Source of the DNA: Mycobacterium sp.
GTDB lineage: Bacteria; Actinomycetota; Actinomycetes; Mycobacteriales; Mycobacteriaceae
DNA length: 64,000 nt
Assembly: GCA_025965895.1 (NCBI GenBank)
Contig: JAOPWC010000192.1
Span: 1-64,000 of the forward strand
Direction of reading: 5' to 3'
Both the position numbers and the translations under genes were made by a program. A model generated the notes under the pieces. The model was not told the origin of the DNA and made no database searches. It saw only the letters and a program-made list of their open reading frames with translations. This document shows, in pieces, positions 24,137 through 32,381 of the stretch. Position 1 is the stretch's first letter. Each line of letters starts with the position of its first letter.

Positions 24137-24808
24137 TTACTTTGCGATCGCGATCAGCGCGCCGGGCCGCATCCACTTGATGATGCCGACCAGCGTGCCG
24201 TCGTCGATCGCGACACATCCGGCGGTTGGCCCGCCGTCGGTGGCGTGCATGAAAAAGCCGGCCCCGTTGCCGGGCACCCGCTCTTTGTTCACACCCATCA
24301 CCACCGAATGCACGTACTCCGGAATGTCGAGGTTCTCGCTCGCCGACGTGTCGAACGGACACTGCTCCTGTTTGCACCGCTGTTGTGTGTTGAACGCCGG
24401 ACTTTTATCGTCGCCATCCCACCAGTCGTCTGGCCCGACCTGCTCGTACTGCAGGCCGCCGCCGGGTGATGGTGCGGTGCCGAAGACGTAGTCGAGGGTG
24501 AAGATTCCCATCGGTGTCGCCGGATACCCGTCCTTGGCCTGAGGAGTCATTCCCGCCGAGCCGACATGGGCCGGGATTCCGACGCCCACCGGCTGCCAGC
24601 CGCTGCTGCTGCGTTGCCAGACGTCCATCTTCGCCGACGAACCGCCCACACCGACGACCGAGACCACCTGTGTCGCGTTGCCCACCGACCGGGCGAACCA
24701 GGGGTTATCGACTGCGTGGCTGGCCGGCGCCGTCACCAGCAGAAGCAGGCAGCATGCAGCCAGCAATGGCGGAAGTCGACGCACGGATCTATGGTCGAGG
24801 GCTGCCAT
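24137..24808 (-). CDS. Exported L,D-transpeptidase (YkuD)-like protein
   Basis: This is a 223-residue protein from ATG 24808 (a TTG four codons upstream is possible). The signal peptide covers about 1-32 (LLAACCLLLLVTAPASHA). The YkuD-like domain ends with the catalytic region HATDGGPTAGCVAIDDG, which holds His and the nucleophile Cys in a GCVAID context. It lacks the Ig-like domains of LdtMt2-type enzymes, so it resembles the short Rv0309-like exported proteins. It may act on peptidoglycan cross-links; activity of this subtype is uncertain. Internal Cys (QQRCKQEQC) may form a disulfide. Confidence 0.75.
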   Translation of the reverse strand: MAALDHRSVRRLPPLLAACCLLLLVTAPASHAVDNPWFARSVGNATQVVSVVGVGGSSAKMDVWQRSSSGWQPVGVGIPAHVGSAGMTPQAKDGYPATPMGIFTLDYVFGTAPSPGGGLQYEQVGPDDWWDGDDKSPAFNTQQRCKQEQCPFDTSASENLDIPEYVHSVVMGVNKERVPGNGAGFFMHATDGGPTAGCVAIDDGTLVGIIKWMRPGALIAIAK

Positions 24809-25008
24809 GGTCAACGTCAAGTAAAGGTTTAGACACGGTCCCTCGCTGAGTACTCACGCGCGCCACACGGGCTCACGGGAGAGTTCCGACGATATCGGGG
24901 CGCGGGCCTGACCGCGATCAGGCCCCGTTTCGGCGTTCTTTGCACAGCGCGACCGCGTCCCGGGTAATACCGCTTCGCCTCACAACACCCATGAAGGAGT
25001 TGGTCATC

Positions 25009-25314
25009 GTGCTCGGGGTCCGTGTGCGCCGCGGTGCGGTAGCCGCGGTCCTCGGTGGCGGGACGATCGCCGCCGTCTCGTCCGCGACGGCTAACTACCT
25101 GGATGCCCATCCCGACGTCAACGCGTTCTTCACCGGTCTGAGAGGCCAGACTCGGGACGCCGCCCGCGGTCAACTGGTCGGTTACCTGGCCGCGAATCCA
25201 GGCGTTCGGAACGACCTGCTCGGGATCCGTCAGCCGCTGATCGACATGCGGAACCGCTGCGGGCCCTTCTTCGCTGGACCTCCAGCACCGCCACCGCCCG
25301 GTGCGCCGATGTAG
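25009..25314 (+). CDS. Mycobacterial haem-binding (MHB) family secreted protein
   Basis: This is a 101-residue protein. GTG 25009 is preferred because AAGGAG lies 9 bases upstream; ATG 24991 would place that RBS inside the gene. The signal peptide is followed by the MHB pattern ANYLDAHPDVNAFFTGLRGQ, GQLVGYLAANPGVRNDLLGI and DMRNRC, then a Pro/Gly tail. The family includes the haemophore Rv0203, which binds haem outside the cell. Only one Cys is seen. Haem binding is inferred from family. Confidence 0.8.
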   Translation: MLGVRVRRGAVAAVLGGGTIAAVSSATANYLDAHPDVNAFFTGLRGQTRDAARGQLVGYLAANPGVRNDLLGIRQPLIDMRNRCGPFFAGPPAPPPPGAPM

Positions 25315-25440
25315 GCGGTGGCGGTAGTCGTTGACTGCGGCCAGGGCGGTTAGCACGCTTTCTGGCCCCGCCGCGTCGAGTCCCGGTTTGCAGCTTGTGG
25401 TTTGGCGCCTGCGGGCGCAGGACCGAGATAGGTTGACGTG

Positions 25441-26937
25441 ATGGACGTGCGGCGGATGCGACGGCGCCGTGGCTTGCGGCAGATCACCAAAGGCCTTGGA
25501 GCGCTGGACGAAGAGGTCTTTGAAGCGATCGCGAACTCGCCCAGTCAGCTGCTCGACATCACGATGCCGAAGCTGACCAGGGCGGCTGACCATTCGCTGC
25601 TATGGTTCGCTCTCGCCGGCGCGCTGCTGGCGACGGGACGGCCGTCGGCGCAGCGCTGCGCAGTCCGCGGCGTCGCCAGCCTCGCCACCACGAGCCTGAT
25701 CACCAACCAGGTGGCCAAGCGGCTGCGGCGCCGTGCCCGGCCGAGCTCGGTTCTGGTGCCGACCGCTCGTCGGGCGCGACGGGCACCCACCTCCAACTCG
25801 CTCCCGTCGGGGCATTCGGCCAGCGCCGCGGCGTTCGCCGTCGGTGTCGGTCTGGAAAACGCGCCGCTTGGTTTGGTGCTGGCGCTGCTCGCCGGGCTGG
25901 TCGGCCTGTCCCGTGTCGCCACCGGTGTGCACTATCCCGGTGACGTGTTCATCGGTTTCGGCATCGGTGCGTCGGTCGCGGTACTGGGCGCGCGGCTGGT
26001 GCCGCCGATCGTGACAACCCGCGTCGCCGCATCGGAACCGCTGGTGGTCGACGCGCCGCCGCGGCCGCGGGGCGCCGGCGTGGTGCTGGTCGTCAACGCG
26101 GCATCGGGAAGCGGCACAGGAGCTCGCATCATTGGCGAGGTCCGGGCACAACTGCCCGAAGCCGAGATCGTCGAGTCGGGTTCCGACGACGACCTCGAGG
26201 AGGTGCTGCGGTCGGCGGCGCAGCGCGCCGAGGTGCTGGCGATCGGCGGCGGAGACGGCTCGGTGTCGTCCGCCGCCGGCGTCGCAGTAGACACCGGGGT
26301 CCCGCTGGCGGTGTTCCCGGGCGGCACGTTCAATCACTTCGCCAAGGACATCGGCTGCGATACCTCCGACAAGACGATCCGGGCGATCAGGGACGGCAGC
26401 ATCTCGTGCGTCGACCTGGTCTGCTTCAACGACGAACAGACCGTCATCAACACCGCCAGCATCGGCGCCTACCCCAAGTTCGTGCGAACCCGCGAGAAGC
26501 TCGAGCACAAGATCGGCAAGCCGCTCGCAGGGTCCTACGCGATGCTGCACACGCTGCGACACCACAAGCCGGTGCGGATCAGGTTCGACAACCGGACGGT
26601 CCAGACCTCGCTGGTCTTCTTGGGCAATTCCACCTATCTGCCATCCGGTTTCGCGCCGTCGCGTCGCACCAGGATGGACGACGGGTTGATCGATGTCCGG
26701 ATACTCGAGACCGGCAAGCGGTTCAGCACCCTGCGGATTCTGACGGCGCTGGCGCTGGGCCGGCTGGAGCGCAGCACGCTGTATCACGAACGCCAAGTGC
26801 CGCAGTTCAGTTTCACCTCGTTGGACGGGCCGACCACAATCGCACATGACGGCGAGGTGGGGTCGGCGCAGGAGAGCGGCAGCTTCAGCGTGCGATATCG
26901 GGTGCTTCCCGTTTTTCGTCCGCTGCCCCGGCGGTGA
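25441..26937 (+). CDS. PAP2 phosphatase - diacylglycerol/sphingosine kinase-like fusion
   Basis: This is a 498-residue two-domain protein. Residues about 20-195 form a membrane PAP2 domain with the three phosphatase motifs: KRLRRRARP, PSGHS and SRVATGVHYPGD. Residues about 210-495 are a lipid-kinase domain (DAGK_cat) with VLVVNAASGSGTG, GGGDGS and PGGTFNHFAKD. The two activities oppose each other on phospholipids: one removes phosphate from a lipid phosphate, the other adds it to a lipid alcohol. The fusion is known in actinobacteria. Start is ATG 25441 or the adjacent GTG 25438. The 3' end overlaps the convergent PAP2 gene by 53 bp. Confidence 0.85.
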   Translation: MDVRRMRRRRGLRQITKGLGALDEEVFEAIANSPSQLLDITMPKLTRAADHSLLWFALAGALLATGRPSAQRCAVRGVASLATTSLITNQVAKRLRRRARPSSVLVPTARRARRAPTSNSLPSGHSASAAAFAVGVGLENAPLGLVLALLAGLVGLSRVATGVHYPGDVFIGFGIGASVAVLGARLVPPIVTTRVAASEPLVVDAPPRPRGAGVVLVVNAASGSGTGARIIGEVRAQLPEAEIVESGSDDDLEEVLRSAAQRAEVLAIGGGDGSVSSAAGVAVDTGVPLAVFPGGTFNHFAKDIGCDTSDKTIRAIRDGSISCVDLVCFNDEQTVINTASIGAYPKFVRTREKLEHKIGKPLAGSYAMLHTLRHHKPVRIRFDNRTVQTSLVFLGNSTYLPSGFAPSRRTRMDDGLIDVRILETGKRFSTLRILTALALGRLERSTLYHERQVPQFSFTSLDGPTTIAHDGEVGSAQESGSFSVRYRVLPVFRPLPRR

Positions 26938-27589
26938 GGTGCGGGTGGGGCGGCGCTCGCGCCGACAGGGGCGACGGCCGAATCAACAGAAGCCACACGA
27001 AAAACCACAGATAACCCAGCGCCCATCCGGCCGCCACGTCGGTCGGGTAATGGACGTTCAGCGCGACTCGGCCAAAGCCGACCGCGATGACGATCAGCAC
27101 GCCGGCCACGATCGTCATCAGTCGGACACTGCGCCGAAAGACGCCCGTCGACACCGCCAACAGCGCGAGCACCGCAGCCATGACCTCGAGCGCGTGTCCG
27201 GACGGGAATGAACTGAACCCGGTGTGGACCAGCGCTCCTGAGGGGCGCGGCCGATGAGCCAACGCCTTCGCCGCCTGGGTCACGAAGCCGGAGAGCCCGA
27301 TCGTCGCGACCAGGAACAGCACCACCCTCACATTGCGTAGCAACACAGCGATCACAACGACGGCCACGCCCACCGCCCGGAAGCCGGACGGCCCCAGCAC
27401 CGTGCACAAGACATCCCAGAACCGCACCCACCCGGGATGGCGCAGACCATAGTCATGCAACGGCCTCAGCACGGCCGAGTCGGCGGCCTGCACCCAGTTC
27501 CAATGCGACCGGTGGCCCACCCACGTGAGTGCGTAGACCGCGACGGCGATCACTGCCAGGGTGAACCCCTGATAGGTGTGCCGCGTCAC
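26885..27589 (-). CDS. PAP2-family membrane phosphatase
   Basis: This is a 234-residue protein with about six transmembrane helices. Motifs: KALAHRPRP, SSFPSGHALE and GRVALNVHYPTDV. GTG 27589 was chosen because GGGAGG lies 7 bases upstream; a GTG at 27628 would add 13 residues. It dephosphorylates a lipid phosphate or pyrophosphate at the membrane, for example undecaprenyl or decaprenyl pyrophosphate. It fits the position of M. tuberculosis Rv0308. Tail-to-tail overlap with a gene that also has a PAP2 domain is notable. Confidence 0.82.
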   Translation of the reverse strand: MTRHTYQGFTLAVIAVAVYALTWVGHRSHWNWVQAADSAVLRPLHDYGLRHPGWVRFWDVLCTVLGPSGFRAVGVAVVVIAVLLRNVRVVLFLVATIGLSGFVTQAAKALAHRPRPSGALVHTGFSSFPSGHALEVMAAVLALLAVSTGVFRRSVRLMTIVAGVLIVIAVGFGRVALNVHYPTDVAAGWALGYLWFFVWLLLIRPSPLSARAPPHPHLTAGAADEKREAPDIAR

Positions 27590-27708
27590 ACCTCCACCCT
27601 CCCAGAGAACGCCCAGCCAGCTACTCACACGCGGAAAACACAGACGTCACGATCCCGCAACACACGCCAGCTACCTTCGGCCGATATATCGCAGCTGGAA
27701 GGGCTGGC

Positions 27709-29373
27709 ATGACACAGGAAGTTGACAAGGACCTCCAGACCGAATCGGTGGCCGAGGTCGATCTCGACACGATGACGGCTACCAGGGAAACCCTGGAGGA
27801 CTACACGCTGCGATTCGCGCCGCGGAGCTACCGCAGGTGGACCACCGGAGTGGTCGGGATTTCGGCGCTCGGCGGCATCGCGTACCTGGCCGACTTCGCG
27901 ATCGGCGCGAACATCGGCATCTCCTACGGAACCGCGAACGCGCTCTGGGGAATCTTGATTTTCGCCGTCGTGATCTTCACCACCGGACTGCCGCTGGCGT
28001 ACTACGCCGTGCGTTACAACATCGACCTCGACCTGATCACCCGAGGCAGCGGATTCGGCTATTACGGCTCGGTGGTCACCAACGTCATCTTCGCGACGTT
28101 CACGTTCATCTTCTTTGCGCTTGAAGGCTCTATCATGGCGCAGGGCCTGCAACTGGGCCTGCACATTCCGGTGTGGATCGGATACGCGTTCTCGACGTTG
28201 ATCATCTTCCCTCTGGTGATCTACGGCATGAAAGTCCTTTCCCAGCTGCAGCTTTGGACGACTCCCCTGTGGCTGATCCTGATGGTCGCGCCGTTCGTCT
28301 ACCTCGTCGTCAGCCACCCGGAGTCGATCAACCAGTTCTTCGCCTACGGCGGTAAGGACGGCCACGGTGCGGTGAATCTCGGTTCGACGTTGCTCGCGGC
28401 CGGGGTCTGCCTGTCGCTGATCGCTCAGATCGCTGAGCAGATCGACTATCTGCGGTTCATGCCCCCACGCACCCCTGAGAACTCGCGCGGCTGGTGGACG
28501 TGGATGCTGCTGGCCGGTCCGGGCTGGGTGATCTTCGGTGCTCTCAAGCAGATCATCGGGTTGTTCCTGGCGGTCTATCTGATCTCCAACTTCGCCAACG
28601 CCACGTCGATCGCCAATCAGCCGGTGCATCAGTTCCTGGAGATCTACCGCAACTTCATGCCCGGCTGGCTCGCGCTGACGCTGGCCGTGATCCTGGTCGT
28701 GCTGAGCCAGATCAAAATCAACGTGACCAACGCGTACTCCGGGTCGCTTGCCTGGACCAATTCGTTCACACGGGTGACCAAGCACTACCCCGGCCGGGTG
28801 GTGTTCCTGGGCGTCAACCTATTGATCGCGCTGATCCTGATGGAAGCCAACATGTTCAGCTTCCTCAACACCATCCTCGGGTTCTACGCGAACTGCGGCA
28901 TGGCGTGGGTGGTCGCCGTGGCCTCCGACATCGTCTTCAACAAGTATCTGCTGAAGTTGTCACCGAAGAAGCCGGAGTTCCGCCGCGGCATGCTGTATGC
29001 GATCAACCCGGTCGGCTTCGGGTCCATGCTGCTGGCGGCCGGGCTGTCGATCATCGCGTTCTTCGGCGGCCTCGGCGAAGCCATCCGGCCGTACTCGCCG
29101 CTGGTGGCCATCGTGATCGCGCTGGTGATGCCGCCGATCCTGGCGATCGCGACGAAGGGCAAGTACTACCTGCGGCGCACACACGATGGCATCGACCTGC
29201 CGATGTACGACGAGCACGGCAACCCGTCTGACGACCACCTGAAATGCCATGTCTGCCATCATGATTACGAGCGTCCCGACATGCTGGCGTGCCAGACCCA
29301 CGACGCGCACATCTGCTCGCTGTGCCTGAGCACCGACAAAGTGGCCGACCACGTACTGCCGGCGCACACCTGA
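27709..29373 (+). CDS. NCS1/purine-cytosine permease-like transporter with C-terminal Cys/His cluster
   Basis: This is a 554-residue, 12-helix transporter of the APC superfamily, NCS1 branch. Features include TLRFAPRSYRRW at the N-terminus, GGIAYLADFAIGANIGISYG on helix 1, and an RGSGFGYYGS loop. Substrates of the family are nucleobases, allantoin, hydantoins or thiamine, with Na+ or H+ symport; the exact one cannot be read. After the last helix the cytosolic tail (about 508-554) has C513, C516, C528, C536 and C539 plus seven His (CHVCHH, ACQTHDAHICSLC), which looks like a zinc-binding treble-clef. RBS GGAAGGG lies 9 bases upstream. It may be regulated through this tail. Confidence 0.8.
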   Translation: MTQEVDKDLQTESVAEVDLDTMTATRETLEDYTLRFAPRSYRRWTTGVVGISALGGIAYLADFAIGANIGISYGTANALWGILIFAVVIFTTGLPLAYYAVRYNIDLDLITRGSGFGYYGSVVTNVIFATFTFIFFALEGSIMAQGLQLGLHIPVWIGYAFSTLIIFPLVIYGMKVLSQLQLWTTPLWLILMVAPFVYLVVSHPESINQFFAYGGKDGHGAVNLGSTLLAAGVCLSLIAQIAEQIDYLRFMPPRTPENSRGWWTWMLLAGPGWVIFGALKQIIGLFLAVYLISNFANATSIANQPVHQFLEIYRNFMPGWLALTLAVILVVLSQIKINVTNAYSGSLAWTNSFTRVTKHYPGRVVFLGVNLLIALILMEANMFSFLNTILGFYANCGMAWVVAVASDIVFNKYLLKLSPKKPEFRRGMLYAINPVGFGSMLLAAGLSIIAFFGGLGEAIRPYSPLVAIVIALVMPPILAIATKGKYYLRRTHDGIDLPMYDEHGNPSDDHLKCHVCHHDYERPDMLACQTHDAHICSLCLSTDKVADHVLPAHT

Positions 29374-29388
29374 GAGGGCGCAGAGGGA

Positions 29389-30471
29389 TTACTTGCCCAC
29401 GCGCTCGCCGGTGTGGGGGTTGAACAGGTGTACTACCCCGTCGGCGCGCTTGCGCAACCGCACGGTGTCGGCCAACTTCGCGGGCAGGCGATCCAGGCAA
29501 CGGGCGACCAGCTCGATGCCCGGCTTCGCGTGGGCGTAGATGTAGGACTCGCTACCCAGATCCTCAACCAGGTCGACGATCGCCTCGATGCCGCCACTGT
29601 CAGACACCTCCAGCTGCTCGGGGCGAACCCCGACCGTGGCGGTATCGAGTTTCGCCTCCTGCAGCAGCGCCAGCTGGTCGCGCTCCAGCTCGAGCACCGA
29701 GTCGCCGATCTTCGCTCCACCGGAGACGATCTCCGCATCGAACATGTTCATGGCCGGTGATCCGATGAAGCCGGCGACGAACGAGTTGGCCGGCCGGTCA
29801 TACAGCTCCGACGGCGACGCGAACTGTTGCAGCTTGCCCTTTCTCAGCACCGCCACCCGATCGCCCATCGTCATCGCCTCGACCTGGTCGTGGGTGACGT
29901 ACACCGTGGTGGTACCCAATCGGCGCTGCAGCGCCGCGATCTGCGTGCGGGTCTGGACCCGCAGCTTGGCGTCCAGATTCGACAGCGGCTCGTCCATGCA
30001 GAACACCTGCGGTTCGCGAACGATGGCGCGTCCCATCGCCACCCGCTGCCGCTGACCACCGGACAACTTCGCCGGCTTGCGATCGAGGAACTCGGACAGG
30101 TCCAGCAGCTTCGCGGCCCCCTCCACCTTGCGGCGACGCTCGTTGGCCGACACCCCGCGCAGCTTCAGCGCGAAGCCCATGTTCTCCGCCACGGTCTTGT
30201 TCGGGTACAGGGCGTAGTTCTGGAACACCATGGCGATGTCCCGGTCCTTGGACGGCACACCACGCATGTCCTTGCCGCCGATCTCGATGCTGCCCTCGTC
30301 GATGTCCTCCAGGCCGGCGAGCATGCGCAGCGCGGTGCTCTTGCCTGATCCCGACGGGCCAACCAGCACCACGAACTCGCCGTCCTGGATGTCCAGGTTC
30401 AACGCATCGACTGCCAATTTGTCGGACCCTTCGTAGATGCAGGTCGCGTTCTTGTAGTTGATCGTGGCCAT
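29389..30471 (-). CDS. ABC transporter ATPase, sugar/polyol type (MsmK/UgpC family)
   Basis: This is a 360-residue ATPase: Walker A GPSGSGKST, Q-loop VFQNYALYP, signature KLSGGQRQR, Walker B VFCMDEPLSNLDAK, H-loop VTHDQ. It has the C-terminal TOBE/OB domain of CUT1 importers. It energises uptake by the two permeases encoded upstream and may be shared with other importers. It is the last gene of the minus-strand operon, with AGAAAGG before ATG 30471. Confidence 0.92.
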   Translation of the reverse strand: MATINYKNATCIYEGSDKLAVDALNLDIQDGEFVVLVGPSGSGKSTALRMLAGLEDIDEGSIEIGGKDMRGVPSKDRDIAMVFQNYALYPNKTVAENMGFALKLRGVSANERRRKVEGAAKLLDLSEFLDRKPAKLSGGQRQRVAMGRAIVREPQVFCMDEPLSNLDAKLRVQTRTQIAALQRRLGTTTVYVTHDQVEAMTMGDRVAVLRKGKLQQFASPSELYDRPANSFVAGFIGSPAMNMFDAEIVSGGAKIGDSVLELERDQLALLQEAKLDTATVGVRPEQLEVSDSGGIEAIVDLVEDLGSESYIYAHAKPGIELVARCLDRLPAKLADTVRLRKRADGVVHLFNPHTGERVGK

Positions 30472-30504
30472 GGCGATTACCTTTCTGAAGCTTCTCGACG
30501 GCGG

Positions 30505-31407
30505 TTACTTGATGGCACCGAAGGACAATCCACGAACCAGTTTGTTCTGGGCGATCCAGCCCGCCAGGATCACCGGCAGCGCCGCCATCGTCGCCGCCGC
30601 GCACAGCTTGGCCCAGTACAGGCCCTCACCGGCGATGAACCCGACCAAGAACACGGGCATGGTCTGGGCCTGAACGGCCGTCAGGTTGACGGCGAAGAAG
30701 AACTCGTTCCACGCGAAGATCACACAGATCAGCGCGGTCGCCGCGATACCGGGCGACACGAGCGGCAGGATGACCTCGCGCACGGAGCGCCACGTGCTGG
30801 CGCCGTCGAGGCTGGCGGCCTCCAGCAGCTCGCCGGGCACCTCGAGGAAGAATGACCGCATCATCCACACCGCGATCGGCAGGTTCATCGAGGTGTAGAG
30901 CACCGCCAACGCCCAGATATTGTCCAGCAGGCCAAGATTCGAGACGATCACGTACAGCGGAATGATCGCCGCGACGATCGGCAACATTTTCGTACTCATG
31001 AAGAAGAACAACGCGTCCTGGGTTTTGCGCACCGGCCGTAGTGACAGCGCGAACGCCGCCGGAATACCGAGCGCCAGCACGAGGATCGTCGAAACCACCG
31101 TGGCGAAAAGCGAATTCAGCAGCGCGGTTCCGACGCCCTGATCGAACACCGCCTTGAACTCGGCCAGTGTCGGTACGAAGAACAGTTTCGGCGTCGTGGT
31201 GTAGGCATCCACTTCCTGCTTGAACGCGGTCAACACCATCCAGAAGACGGGGAAGAAGAAGCCAAGACCGGCGATCCAGGCCACCACACCCCAGGGATCG
31301 AACTTACGCCGCTTGACCTTGGCTTTGGCTGGTGGTGCCGCACCCCCGGATTGGGCCGTTCTCGTCGGGGTGGCCGACGTTGATTCGGGAATCGACGACG
31401 TGCTCAT
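30505..31407 (-). CDS. ABC polyol/sugar permease, MalG type
   Basis: This is a 300-residue inner-membrane permease with six helices. The EAA loop reads EAASLDGASTWRSVREVILP and contacts the ATPase. A 40-residue polar N-terminal extension (Ser/Thr/Ala, then KAKVKRRKFDP) precedes helix 1. Its start overlaps the stop of the MalF-type gene, so the two are translationally coupled. Confidence 0.9.
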   Translation of the reverse strand: MSTSSIPESTSATPTRTAQSGGAAPPAKAKVKRRKFDPWGVVAWIAGLGFFFPVFWMVLTAFKQEVDAYTTTPKLFFVPTLAEFKAVFDQGVGTALLNSLFATVVSTILVLALGIPAAFALSLRPVRKTQDALFFFMSTKMLPIVAAIIPLYVIVSNLGLLDNIWALAVLYTSMNLPIAVWMMRSFFLEVPGELLEAASLDGASTWRSVREVILPLVSPGIAATALICVIFAWNEFFFAVNLTAVQAQTMPVFLVGFIAGEGLYWAKLCAAATMAALPVILAGWIAQNKLVRGLSFGAIK

Positions 31408-32381
31408 CAGGCGGCCTCTTCCTTGCCGGTGAACGATTTGAAGATCAAGCGCAACGCGAAGCTGGCAATGATCATGGTGAAGATCACCACGATGACGCCC
31501 ATCGCCGCGGCCTGACCGATATCGAAGCCCAGGAAGGCCCGTTGGTAGATGTAGAACGGCAGGTTCGCGCTCGCGGTACCCGGGCCGCCCTGGGTCATCA
31601 TGTAGATCGCGTCGAAGGTGTTGACGAGATAGATCGCGCCGAGCACCGTGCCCAGTTCGATGAACCGCCGCAGATGCGGGAGGGTCAATTCACGGAAGAG
31701 CTGGAACGACCCGGCCCCGTCCACCCGGCCGGCCTCCACAATGTCGCGGGGCATCGACTGCAGGCCGGCGAGGATCAACAGCATCATGAACGGTGTCCAC
31801 TGCCAGACCAGGTTGATCATCACCGAGGTCAGTGGGAATTTGCTTACCCAGTCGACGTGATGAACGCCGAACGGGGACAGAACCCAGTTCACGATGCCGA
31901 AGACCGGATCGAGCATCGCGGTCTTCCACATCAGCGCCCCGGCAACCGGGGTCACCAGAAACGGCGTGATCAGCAGCGTGCGAACGACGCCGCGGCCCAG
32001 GAAGATCCGGTCGAGGAGCAGCGCGAGCAGCAGGCCGAGGAGCGCCGAGATCAGCACGGTTCCGACGATGAGGACGACGGTGTTGACGGCGACTTGCCAG
32101 AACACGCTGTCTTGGACGACATCGACGTAGTTCTGCAATCCGATGAACTTGCGTGAACCCGGCCGCACCAGGTTCCAGGAGAGCGTCGAGTAGTAGAGCG
32201 TGAATAGGAACGGGATCTGGGTGACGACGATCATGAAGATCAGCGCCGGGAGCAGCGGTCCCCGACGACGCCACGCTTCGGCGCGGGACAGCCTGTCGTC
32301 CTTGCCTTCCCGAATGTGTCGGACCCGTTCGGCGACGTCGGCGTTGTCTTCGGTGGCGGCGCCGGCCGCAACAGCTGTCAT
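31407..32381 (-). CDS. ABC polyol/sugar permease, MalF type
   Basis: This is a 324-residue permease with six helices. The EAA loop reads EAGRVDGAGSFQLFRELTLP. A charged N-terminal segment (about 40 residues, HIREGKDDRLSRAEAW) lies before helix 1. It partners the MalG-type permease to form the import channel. ATG 32381 overlaps the end of the binding-protein gene by 4 bases. Confidence 0.9.
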   Translation of the reverse strand: MTAVAAGAATEDNADVAERVRHIREGKDDRLSRAEAWRRRGPLLPALIFMIVVTQIPFLFTLYYSTLSWNLVRPGSRKFIGLQNYVDVVQDSVFWQVAVNTVVLIVGTVLISALLGLLLALLLDRIFLGRGVVRTLLITPFLVTPVAGALMWKTAMLDPVFGIVNWVLSPFGVHHVDWVSKFPLTSVMINLVWQWTPFMMLLILAGLQSMPRDIVEAGRVDGAGSFQLFRELTLPHLRRFIELGTVLGAIYLVNTFDAIYMMTQGGPGTASANLPFYIYQRAFLGFDIGQAAAMGVIVVIFTMIIASFALRLIFKSFTGKEEAA

